Shown piece after piece: positions 8,760-16,097 of a stretch of DNA of 64,000 nucleotides. A program made the position numbers and the translations under genes. How positions within the stretch are numbered: position 1 is the first letter of the stretch; each line of letters starts with the position of its first letter. The notes under the pieces were generated by a model. The model searched no databases, was not told the origin of the DNA, and saw only the letters and a list, made by a program, of their open reading frames with translations. Source of the DNA: Legionella rubrilucens (GTDB lineage: Bacteria > Pseudomonadota > Gammaproteobacteria > Legionellales > Legionellaceae); NCBI RefSeq assembly GCF_001468125.1, contig NZ_LNYT01000004.1, forward strand, positions 1 to 64,000. The letters run 5' to 3'.

Positions 8760-9362
8760 GTGAAAAAAGTGCTTATTGCTTCACTGATTCTGACCCTGCT
8801 TGGCGGGTGCTCCGTCAAGCAGCCGGTGACCAACCAGTACAAACTGGATGCTTACAGCCAGAAACAGTATGGACGTCCTGCGGGCCGCGTATCCATTCTG
8901 GTGACCGCACCGGAAGCTGTGTCAGGATACGACACATCGCAGATGGTTTATGTCAAAAAACCCTTTGAAGTCTTGCCTTTTGTTCACAATGCCTGGATAG
9001 AGCCGCCCGCTGACATGCTGTTCCCGCTCATTTCGCAAAGCCTGCAGCGCAGCGGCTATTTTTACGCTGTCGCCACAAGCCCCATCTCGGATAAAACCGA
9101 TTACCGTCTCGATACGCAGTTAATCGAGCTTGAACAAAATTTCCTGACGTGCCCCAGCACCATGGCGTTCGTTGCCAAGGCTGTTCTTACCCGCATCAGC
9201 GACAACCAGGTCTTAGCTTCGCGCGATTTTCGCTTTAAAATCCCCTGTCCAGCCGATACACCTTACGGCGGTGTACTGGCCGCCAATCAGATCACCGTGC
9301 GGTTTACAGCCGAGCTGACAGAATTTATTGTCAGCCATATCCGCCATGATCGGCACAAATAA
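8760..9362 (+). CDS. ABC-transport auxiliary lipoprotein (PqiC/YmbA-like)
   Basis: A 200-residue lipoprotein with signal peptide and lipobox LLGGC (Cys near residue 17), followed by the ABC-type transport auxiliary fold: [10 protein letters not shown], an early beta strand RVSILVTAP, then [18 protein letters not shown]. Proteins of this type sit at the outer membrane and partner MCE transporters. The start is GTG at 8760, two bases after the MCE gene stop. It completes a four-gene operon. There is no MlaC-like periplasmic carrier gene next to it. Confidence 0.85.
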   Translation: MKKVLIASLILTLLGGCSVKQPVTNQYKLDAYSQKQYGRPAGRVSILVTAPEAVSGYDTSQMVYVKKPFEVLPFVHNAWIEPPADMLFPLISQSLQRSGYFYAVATSPISDKTDYRLDTQLIELEQNFLTCPSTMAFVAKAVLTRISDNQVLASRDFRFKIPCPADTPYGGVLAANQITVRFTAELTEFIVSHIRHDRHK

Positions 9363-9430
9363 CAAAAACCTGGCCTGATTTGCGTTTGTTGATGGCGAAA
9401 TCGTTAAAACAATTGTACAATGACCCGCCA

Positions 9431-9458
9431 TTGTGGCGCTTTAACTTATCTGTATATT
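9431..9458 (+). promoter_or_regulatory. Candidate promoter of pal-cpoB-queE
   Basis: -35 TTGTGG (9431-9436) and -10 TATATT (9453-9458) with a 16-base spacer sit just ahead of the strong ribosome-binding site AAGGAGAAAAGG of pal. A 10-bp palindrome ATTGTACAAT (9412-9421) lies immediately upstream. Confidence 0.5.
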
Positions 9459-9479
9459 ACGAATAACAAGGAGAAAAGG

Positions 9480-10004
9480 ATGAAAGGCAAATCGTTTCTA
9501 AAACTGGGTCTTGTTGCTGCTAGCATCGTCCTGCTCGCTGCCTGTGCGAAAAAAACACCGGGTAGCGCAGACATGATGGGTGATAGCGAAGCATCAGCTC
9601 ACGGTTTGGGGCAATTTAGTCGATTTGCAGGTCAAGAACCTGGTGAATCCTACACGACCCAGGCACCTCATAACCAACTGTACCTGTTTGCTTATGATGA
9701 CAGTACTTTCAATCCCAAATACATGGCTTCTCTTGATGCCCAGTCTGACTACCTGAAGTCCCATCCAGGCGCACGCATCCTGCTGGCCGGTCACACTGAC
9801 GAACGCGGCAGCCGCGAGTACAACATTGCCCTGGGCGAGCGACGTGCCAACACCGTGGCAGAACTGATGCGTATGGCCGGTGTAAGCCGCAGCCAAATCC
9901 GTGTGGTCAGCTATGGTAAAGAGCGTCCAGCCAACTACGGTCATGACGAAGCCTCTCACCGTCAAAACCGACGTGTTGAGCTTACTTACGAGGCCACCCG
10001 ATGA
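9480..10004 (+). CDS. pal: Peptidoglycan-associated lipoprotein Pal
   Basis: A 174-residue OmpA-like outer-membrane lipoprotein. The lipobox is LLAAC with Cys22. The OmpA C-terminal domain from about residue 65 contains LLAGHTDERGSREYNIALGE and RRANTV, the diaminopimelate-binding core, and ends with HRQNRRVEL. It anchors the outer membrane to peptidoglycan as part of Tol-Pal. The start at 9480 was chosen for the signal peptide and the strong Shine-Dalgarno just upstream. The tolQRAB genes are not next to it in this window; cpoB follows with a 4-base overlap. Confidence 0.97.
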   Translation: MKGKSFLKLGLVAASIVLLAACAKKTPGSADMMGDSEASAHGLGQFSRFAGQEPGESYTTQAPHNQLYLFAYDDSTFNPKYMASLDAQSDYLKSHPGARILLAGHTDERGSREYNIALGERRANTVAELMRMAGVSRSQIRVVSYGKERPANYGHDEASHRQNRRVELTYEATR

Positions 10005-10921
10005 TGAGCGCACATCAACGCTTGCTTGCACTGTTTTTCTGTTGCCTCCTGCCTCTGCATAGCCATGCAGAAGCACCCGTGGTGGATGACAGCGAAAACT
10101 TTGCAATTCTTGATGAACAACAGGCTGCCATGGAGCAGTCTGTTGCCAAAGCACAATTGGACATGGACGAAGAAATTCCTCTGGCTAAGGATGACAACCA
10201 GGGCAACGGCGACAATGCCGAACTCTTAGACAAAATTCAAGGCATGCAGCAGGAAATTCAGGAGTTGCGCGGTCAACTCGAAGTGCAGGCCCATGATTTA
10301 AAATTATTACAGCAACAACAATTGTCTTTTTATAAAGATTTGGATGCCCGGTTGAGAAACAATCCCGCCGTGGCCAAATCAGCCCAGGCTTCCACTCCGG
10401 CAGCACCCACTGAATTATCCATGGGCAGCGCGACACCGGCGGTTAAAACACCCGCACCGGCTCCAACGCCGGCAGCAACACCCGCCCCCCAGCCAACACC
10501 CACGCCTATTGCAGCCGCCGTTCCCGGCAAAAGCAACCCTGCTGATGAGCAAATCAGTTACCTTGCCGCTTACGAACTGGTTAAAAACAAACGTTTTGAT
10601 GACGCATTAATCGCCATGAAAAATTTTGTGACCAATTACCCTCAGGGAGGTTACACCGCCAACGCACATTATTGGTTAGGCGAACTGCACATGGTCAAGA
10701 AAAATTACCCGGAAGCGATCGAGCACTTTGACGTGGTACTGAAACAGTTCCCCACGTCCAGCAAGGCCGCCGCCTGCAGCTTGAAAATAGGTTATGCGCT
10801 CGCGGCTTCCGGCAAACCTGCTGAAGCAAAAAAGCGTTTACAGCAGGTTATCAGCAATTACCCTGACACCCCCACAGCCCAATTGGCTGCGGCAAAATTA
10901 AAATCGCTTAATGCCTCATGA
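10001..10921 (+). CDS. cpoB: Tol-Pal system protein CpoB (YbgF)
   Basis: A 306-residue periplasmic protein with a signal peptide (LLALFFCCLLPLHSHA), a coiled-coil trimerisation region at about 75-120 (IQGMQQEIQELRGQLEVQ), a Pro/Ala-rich linker (about 130-175), and C-terminal TPR repeats (YELVKNKRFDDALIAMKNF; NAHYWLGELHMVKKNYPEAI; FPTSSKAAACSLKIGYAL). CpoB coordinates Tol-Pal with peptidoglycan synthesis at the division site. The gene overlaps pal by 4 bases (ATGA); a second ATG directly follows the first. Confidence 0.93.
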   Translation: MMSAHQRLLALFFCCLLPLHSHAEAPVVDDSENFAILDEQQAAMEQSVAKAQLDMDEEIPLAKDDNQGNGDNAELLDKIQGMQQEIQELRGQLEVQAHDLKLLQQQQLSFYKDLDARLRNNPAVAKSAQASTPAAPTELSMGSATPAVKTPAPAPTPAATPAPQPTPTPIAAAVPGKSNPADEQISYLAAYELVKNKRFDDALIAMKNFVTNYPQGGYTANAHYWLGELHMVKKNYPEAIEHFDVVLKQFPTSSKAAACSLKIGYALAASGKPAEAKKRLQQVISNYPDTPTAQLAAAKLKSLNAS

Positions 10922-11571
10922 CCCGTGCAGCCAGTCAATTACGAATTACGGAAATATTTCACTCATTACAGGGCGAATCCACCACGGTAGGCCTTCCTAC
11001 CGTGTTTATTCGTTTAACCGGCTGTCCACTGCGTTGCCAGTATTGTGATACGGCTTATGCGTTTTCGGGCGGGGAATTAAAGCCCATCACTGCCATTGTT
11101 GATGAAATCAGCCGTTTTCGCTGCCGTTATGTCTGTGTCACTGGCGGCGAACCCCTGGCCCAACCCGGCTGCATTCCTCTGCTGACCAATCTCTGCGATG
11201 CAGGTTACCAGGTTTCCTTAGAAACCAGCGGCGCCCGAGACATTGCAGAGGTAGACCCCCGGGTCATGGTGGTTATGGATCTTAAGACGCCCGACTCCAA
11301 CGAGTGCGATAAAAATCGCTTTGATAATATTCCTTACCTCAAAGCCACCGATCAAATCAAATTTGTTATCTGCAGCCGGGAAGATTATCTTTGGGCGTGC
11401 GAAATCATCAAAAAATACCAGTTGATTGAGAAGGTACAGATTCTTTTTTCACCGAGTTGGAATCAAATGAATCCCACCACCCTGGCCGATTGGATAATAC
11501 AGGATCAATTGCCTGTCCGTTTCCAGATTCAATTGCATAAAATTTTATGGAATGACGCCAAAGGCCACTAA
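10918..11571 (+). CDS. queE: 7-carboxy-7-deazaguanine synthase QueE
   Basis: A 217-residue radical-SAM enzyme that contracts the ring of 6-carboxytetrahydropterin to 7-carboxy-7-deazaguanine in queuosine synthesis. The iron-sulfur cluster motif is CPLRCQYCD (CxxxCxxC). Other family features are the N-terminal FHSLQGEST and VTGGEPLAQPGC. It overlaps cpoB by 4 bases; queE next to cpoB is a common gammaproteobacterial arrangement. Confidence 0.95.
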   Translation: MTRAASQLRITEIFHSLQGESTTVGLPTVFIRLTGCPLRCQYCDTAYAFSGGELKPITAIVDEISRFRCRYVCVTGGEPLAQPGCIPLLTNLCDAGYQVSLETSGARDIAEVDPRVMVVMDLKTPDSNECDKNRFDNIPYLKATDQIKFVICSREDYLWACEIIKKYQLIEKVQILFSPSWNQMNPTTLADWIIQDQLPVRFQIQLHKILWNDAKGH

Positions 11572-11587
11572 GCGAAGGAGACTACCA

Positions 11588-12535
11588 ATGCCCTGGTTTG
11601 CCCAAGCCCCAGCAAACATTGCCCTGATTAAGTACATGGGAAAACAGGATGAGGGAAACAATATTCCTGATAATCCATCCCTGTCTTATACGCTGAATAA
11701 CCTCATCACCAGTGTACAACTGGAACAACATCACGGCAAAGAGGACGTTTGGGAACCGTTGCAAGTCCCCGGTCAAAAACCGTTCAGTCTTTCTCAACTG
11801 GCGCAGCAGCGTTACTTAAAACACCTCGCCTTTCTAAAGGAGAGCTTTCACTACGAGGGCGCGTTTCGGGTGCGTTCGTCAAATAATTTTCCCCATGGCA
11901 GCGGCCTTGCCAGTTCAGCTTCCAGTTTTGCAGCCCTCACCTTATGCGCAGTGAAAGCCTTAAGTGAATTAAGCGGCAAACCGCTGCCGCCAGTGGAAGA
12001 ACAGGCAAAACTGAGTCGTGTAGGCTCCGGTTCTTCCTGCCGCTCCTTTTTTTCACCCTGGGCCATTTGGGAGGGGGAGGCCGTGAAGGGGATTGCTTTA
12101 CCCTACCAGGAGTTGATTCACCAGGTTGTGATTATCAGTCATGCCGAAAAAGAGGTGCCCTCAAGCCAGGCCCACCGTAAGATAAAAAGCAGCCCTTTCT
12201 ATCCTGGCCGCAGTCAGCGCGCTTCTGATAACTTAAATGCCTTATTGAACGCCTTTCAGGCTAAAGACTGGAAAAGCGCTTATGAAATCTGTTGGCGGGA
12301 ATTTCAAGACATGCACCGCCTGTTTTCAACCTGCGAAAAGCCCTTTACCTACATGACTGAAAAAGGGAATAAAATCCTTAACGAATTGCAGGACTTCTGG
12401 CAGCGCGAGGGTGACGGCCCGCTGGTGACCATGGATGCAGGGCCTAACATCCATTTGCTCTACCGTGTCGATCAGGCCGATATGGCCAGGCAATTCAAGC
12501 AGGATCATTTAGCAGGACATTACGATGTATTATGA
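11588..12535 (+). CDS. mvaD: Diphosphomevalonate decarboxylase
   Basis: A 315-residue GHMP-superfamily enzyme that converts mevalonate 5-diphosphate to isopentenyl diphosphate with ATP. Motifs are APANIALIKYMGK at the N-terminus, HGSGLASSASSFAAL (ATP loop), SRVGSGSSCRSFF, and VTMDAGPNIHLLYR near the C-terminus with the catalytic Asp. The canonical KYWGK is KYMGK here. The start at 11588 is supported by AAGGAG eight bases upstream. It is followed, with an 11-base overlap, by mevalonate kinase. The reductase, isomerase and second kinase lie about 9 kb away on the other strand. Confidence 0.93.
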   Translation: MPWFAQAPANIALIKYMGKQDEGNNIPDNPSLSYTLNNLITSVQLEQHHGKEDVWEPLQVPGQKPFSLSQLAQQRYLKHLAFLKESFHYEGAFRVRSSNNFPHGSGLASSASSFAALTLCAVKALSELSGKPLPPVEEQAKLSRVGSGSSCRSFFSPWAIWEGEAVKGIALPYQELIHQVVIISHAEKEVPSSQAHRKIKSSPFYPGRSQRASDNLNALLNAFQAKDWKSAYEICWREFQDMHRLFSTCEKPFTYMTEKGNKILNELQDFWQREGDGPLVTMDAGPNIHLLYRVDQADMARQFKQDHLAGHYDVL

Positions 12536-13406
12536 TTTTGAGACAGCAACCCATGGTAAATGGATTCTCGCTGGTGAACATGCCGTCTTACGCGGCAAAG
12601 GCGCCTTGGTCTTCCCAATCAAGGAAAAAAAACTGACCTTGCGATACACCCCTTCCCTCTCAAAATTAAGTGCGGACAGCGAAGGCAGCAGCGGCGCCGA
12701 AATGCGGATGTTGTTCTGGAGTGTTCTCGAGCAAGGCCATCAACTGCTTGGGACGTCGCTTCATCAACTAACCGGGCATTTTCACTTGGACAGCAACATT
12801 CCTATTGGCGTCGGAATGGGCGCTTCTGCGGTTCTGTGCGTGGCCATGGCGCGTTGGTTTGCTGCTCAACAATTAATTCCATCAAAGGAAATTGCCAGTT
12901 TTGCCCGGCAATTGGAAAATTTATTTCATGGCCAAAGCAGCGGGCTGGACATTGCGGGCGTGGCAGCCAATAAGCCTGTTTTTTTTCAAAATGGTCAGGT
13001 TGAACCCGTTCAACAAAAGTGGCAGCCTCATTGGTATTTATCGTCCTGCGGCCAAATTGGCATTACCTCGCATTGCATTCAACAGGTGAACGCCCTTTGG
13101 GCCAAAGATAAAAAGCAGGCCCAACGGATTGATGATTTAATGGAAAAGGCCGTGCATGACGCTCGACAGGCGCTTGGCCGCATCGATGACAACGCATTGC
13201 CCTTACTGGCTGAGGCAATCCGTCTGGGGGGGGAATGCTTTAAACAATGGGGATTGGTCAGTGAAACGCTGCACCAGCACATGACCATGCTCTATGATCA
13301 TGGGGCGCTCGCTGTTAAACCGACTGGCTCAGGCAGTGGCGGGTATGTCTTAAGTTTATGGCAGGCACCACCTGTTTCTGTACCCGTTGAACTGATAAAT
13401 GTTTAA
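12525..13406 (+). CDS. mvk: Mevalonate kinase
   Basis: A 293-residue GHMP kinase with the N-terminal motif GKWILAGEHAVLRGKGALVF, the ATP-binding loop IPIGVGMGASAVLCVAMARW near residues 90-110, HGQSSGLDIAGV with the catalytic Asp near 145, and KPTGSGSGGYVLSL near the C-terminus (motif 3). It is translationally coupled to mvaD by an 11-base overlap. Of the two GHMP kinases in the window, this one matches mevalonate kinase best (GEHAVLRG), but assays would be needed to exclude swapped substrates. Confidence 0.85.
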   Translation: MYYDFETATHGKWILAGEHAVLRGKGALVFPIKEKKLTLRYTPSLSKLSADSEGSSGAEMRMLFWSVLEQGHQLLGTSLHQLTGHFHLDSNIPIGVGMGASAVLCVAMARWFAAQQLIPSKEIASFARQLENLFHGQSSGLDIAGVAANKPVFFQNGQVEPVQQKWQPHWYLSSCGQIGITSHCIQQVNALWAKDKKQAQRIDDLMEKAVHDARQALGRIDDNALPLLAEAIRLGGECFKQWGLVSETLHQHMTMLYDHGALAVKPTGSGSGGYVLSLWQAPPVSVPVELINV

Positions 13407-13509
13407 AATTTTTTCAAACATCTTGAGTACAAATCAACCACAGGTTACCATCGTCATCAATTCATCCCGGCTCAGATGATTAACTGACCCTATCCGATAA
13501 GGAATTCTT

Positions 13510-14349
13510 ATGTTTGAATGGCTTACCGCCTATTTTTCTGGACCGAACAAACGACACGGCACGCTGAATACTGTTCCTGACAAATCGATTGCCGCATCAT
13601 TAGAAAAAAAAATCTCAGAAAAACAAGACTATCCCCCCACCGGTGACACTGCCTCAACCGACGTATTACCGGCACAGCCTCAATCAAAAAAGCAACCGAA
13701 TTCCTATGTTTTTATATGGCGTAAGACCAGGAATGGGCCAGGACATGCCGCAATTCAGATTGGTGGTTCAGAACCCAAACTCCATACCGATGATGAGGGC
13801 GATTACGGCAGCATCCATCCCCAAAATTTTCCATCCATGGGTCCACTGGCTGTCCTGCCGCTTAAAGCCGATACAGCGGAATCCTTGACCCAGGATATGC
13901 TATTGGAAGCCTGTGCTGATCAAAAAACGGTTACAAACGACATGGAGCCACCACCGCTTCTCACACAGGCAGACAGAACACCCAAACAACCGGATTTGAC
14001 ATTTGAAATTAATCATCTTGATACCAACGCCATGCAGCAACGGCTTCAGAAGGTCAAAGCAGACATTGCTGAAGGCCACCTGCGTTACCAATTGCTGCCC
14101 GGGCTTGATTTAGCCCGATTTTTTCGGGATTCACCTCATTTCATCAGTCACGATCCCATCGAAATTCATTTACACATGGAAAAACGGCGGCAATTGCCTG
14201 TCCCGCCGTCGACGGTAACCAATTGCAGCACCCTGGTCGCTGATGTTTTAAATGCCGGTGGAGCTGACATTCAAACCAATAAGCCCTGGGGAATTACGCC
14301 TGACGGACTCGCGGACGAGCTTCATCATTCAGGCGCCAAATTGAACTGA
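13510..14349 (+). CDS. Uncharacterised protein with permuted papain-like GPGHA...NCS motifs
   Basis: A 279-residue protein without signal peptide or membrane segment. After a low-complexity N-terminus (about 1-65) comes NSYVFIWRKTRNGPGHAAIQ with His79, then SIHP, EGHLRYQLLPG near 190, and PSTVTNCSTLVADVLNAGG with Cys239. His first and an NC(S/T) motif near the end is the order seen in circularly permuted papain/NlpC-P60 enzymes (LRAT-like and PPPDE groups); the catalytic role here is inference. The convergent neighbour at 14395-15147 shares all these motifs in the same order with similar spacing, so the two are probably diverged duplicates. Context (accessory DNA, Dot/Icm genome) makes a secreted effector possible but unproven. 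RBS AAGGAATTC lies just upstream of the ATG. Confidence 0.7.
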   Translation: MFEWLTAYFSGPNKRHGTLNTVPDKSIAASLEKKISEKQDYPPTGDTASTDVLPAQPQSKKQPNSYVFIWRKTRNGPGHAAIQIGGSEPKLHTDDEGDYGSIHPQNFPSMGPLAVLPLKADTAESLTQDMLLEACADQKTVTNDMEPPPLLTQADRTPKQPDLTFEINHLDTNAMQQRLQKVKADIAEGHLRYQLLPGLDLARFFRDSPHFISHDPIEIHLHMEKRRQLPVPPSTVTNCSTLVADVLNAGGADIQTNKPWGITPDGLADELHHSGAKLN

Positions 14350-14355
14350 AAGCCA

Positions 14356-14389
14356 GGCCATTCACCTGTTAACAGACGGGTGAATGGCC
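14356..14389. terminator. Bidirectional terminator-like hairpin between the convergent pair
   Basis: GGCCATTCACC (14356-14366) pairs perfectly with GGTGAATGGCC (14379-14389), an 11-bp stem with a 12-base loop. It sits in the 45-base gap between the two convergent GPGHA/NC genes and can serve both. There is no long T-tract on either side. Confidence 0.7.
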
Positions 14390-14394
14390 AATCA

Positions 14395-15147
14395 TTACAG
14401 GCTGGAGGAGGAGGGCTTGAATGAACTTGGGAAATCCGAAGACGACTCAGCGGTTGACGTTGCACTGTCGAAGAAGCGGCCAGTGAACTCCTTTTTATCC
14501 ATGCGGGTAAAACCGGTATTTTCCAACCTGGGTGTATAAAAGGAAGGCACTAACGTCTCGGGCACTTCCACACCGGCACCACGCAACACTTCTCCCACAG
14601 TGGAAGTGCAGTTATGAACCTCAACCGGTTCGACAACATGGGAATGATTCGGGTAAACAACAATACCGCACATATCTTCCGGGGGATGTACGCCTAAATG
14701 CTCCTGGTAATGCCTTATGGTTTTGTGAGCACTTTTATGCGCCTCAAACACTCTGGAAGTCATGGTGGCAAGCGGATTGAATTTTCCAAACACACCATAC
14801 ATTGTATGACCTTTGGAGGTATTCTGTTCAATCTGTTGCTGAGTGGCCTTAGCCTCTTTATAGGCTGTTTCATCCACGGGTTTTAACAGCACATGATCGG
14901 ATTCATCCAAATCCTGTTCATGTGTTCTTGCCAACATCGCCCGCACCGGAACAGAACCAAAAAGCATGCCGTTAATCAACGAGCCGACGGGACCCGGATA
15001 AATACTGGTGTGCGTGACTTTGGTTTCGCCATCCGCTTTTTTCTTCACTGTACAGACGGAGGCATGGCCAGGACCTTCTTTGGTGTCCTTAATAAACACG
15101 CCGATAAAATGTTGATTATCACTCGTTTCTTCTGATTTAGTCTGCAT
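14395..15147 (-). CDS. Uncharacterised protein with permuted papain-like GPGHA...NCT motifs, paralogue of the 13510 gene
   Basis: A 250-residue protein without signal peptide. KEGPGHASVCT has His28, followed by HTSIYPGPVGS, a central helical region with SKGHTMYGVFGK, and VEVHNCTSTVGEVLRGAG with Cys180. The His-to-Cys spacing (152) is close to that of the paralogue (160). The last 20 residues are Ser-rich (STAESSSDF...SSSSL). Serine-rich tails occur in some Dot/Icm effectors, but no clear E-block is seen. The strong RBS-like GGAGAGG lies upstream of the ATG. No known family name could be assigned from sequence alone. Confidence 0.7.
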   Translation of the reverse strand: MQTKSEETSDNQHFIGVFIKDTKEGPGHASVCTVKKKADGETKVTHTSIYPGPVGSLINGMLFGSVPVRAMLARTHEQDLDESDHVLLKPVDETAYKEAKATQQQIEQNTSKGHTMYGVFGKFNPLATMTSRVFEAHKSAHKTIRHYQEHLGVHPPEDMCGIVVYPNHSHVVEPVEVHNCTSTVGEVLRGAGVEVPETLVPSFYTPRLENTGFTRMDKKEFTGRFFDSATSTAESSSDFPSSFKPSSSSL

Positions 15148-15385
15148 ACTACCTCTCCGCGCCCTCCGGCCTTGGCTTTAAAGGACCGGAACGCCCTTTA
15201 CCAAAGTCGCTATTTTATTGCCTGAATATTATGTAAACCTTAAGGAAAGGCGACACATGCGCATTTAATTGGCAAATTATTATTGATTGCTACACAGACA
15301 GCTTCATACCACGGGCTTGATTTAGGTTTTATCTCGTTATGAATTTAGGTAAAATCAACTTATTCTTTGTGATAAGACAATTGAT

Positions 15386-16072
15386 ATGAACAGGAATAAT
15401 CGGAAAAAAAACAAGCATGCGATTTTTTCTGTAGCGTTGCTTTTAGCGGCTCTGTCTTTGGCAGGATGTCTGGATCTGGCGACCACCCGAAGCACCATTG
15501 CAGGGAAATCCAATGAGAGCCCCCAGGCAGCAAGCGTGTATGTCATGCGGGGCGGTCTGGGCGGTATCTTTAGTACCGGCATGAATCAACTGCAGGCTAA
15601 TCTTGAAAAGAACCATCATATTAAAACGGAAAGCACAGTCTGGTTTCGATCCAGTGAATTAGGCAGAAGCATCGTGCGGCAATACCGCGCCGGCCATTTA
15701 CATCCCCCTATTATCTTGGTCGGCCACTCCTTGGGCGCCAATGACCAGATTAAAGTAGCCCGTATCTTAAATGCCGCCAATATTCCAGTCGCTTTGTTGA
15801 TTACCGTCGATGCCGTATCGCCCCTCGCTGTACCGCCCAACGTCAAGCATGTGATTAATCTCTACAAACCGTCTTTTGTTCCCATGTTTAGCGGTCTTCG
15901 CGTCAAGGCGCTCGATCCTCAGTATACCCAGGTGGATAATATGAACGTCACCACGTTGAAAAACGTCGGCGTTAACCATTTTACTATTGAGAAAAACAAA
16001 GAAATCCAACAGCTCATGCTGAATAATATTCTGGCTGTCGTGCACAAGTCTCAAAAGACGCGGCAGCACTAA
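15386..16072 (+). CDS. Lipoprotein with alpha/beta-hydrolase (lipase/esterase-like) fold
   Basis: A 228-residue predicted lipoprotein: a basic N-terminus, hydrophobic signal and lipobox LSLAGC with Cys28. The mature part contains the nucleophile elbow LVGHSLGAND (Ser115), a strand ending ITVDAVSP (Asp142) and VNHFTI (His198), a plausible Ser-Asp-His triad. The short chain lacks an obvious lid domain. Substrate unknown; thioesterase, lipase or esterase activity are all possible. The monooxygenase gene follows 25 bases downstream on the same strand, so the two may be cotranscribed. Confidence 0.75.
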   Translation: MNRNNRKKNKHAIFSVALLLAALSLAGCLDLATTRSTIAGKSNESPQAASVYVMRGGLGGIFSTGMNQLQANLEKNHHIKTESTVWFRSSELGRSIVRQYRAGHLHPPIILVGHSLGANDQIKVARILNAANIPVALLITVDAVSPLAVPPNVKHVINLYKPSFVPMFSGLRVKALDPQYTQVDNMNVTTLKNVGVNHFTIEKNKEIQQLMLNNILAVVHKSQKTRQH

Positions 16073-16097
16073 AATTTTAAACTGAACTAAGTATTTT

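Noticed and set aside
9594-10154. 186-residue ORF antisense to pal and cpoB
   Set aside because: Spans two well-supported genes on the other strand and has no own context.
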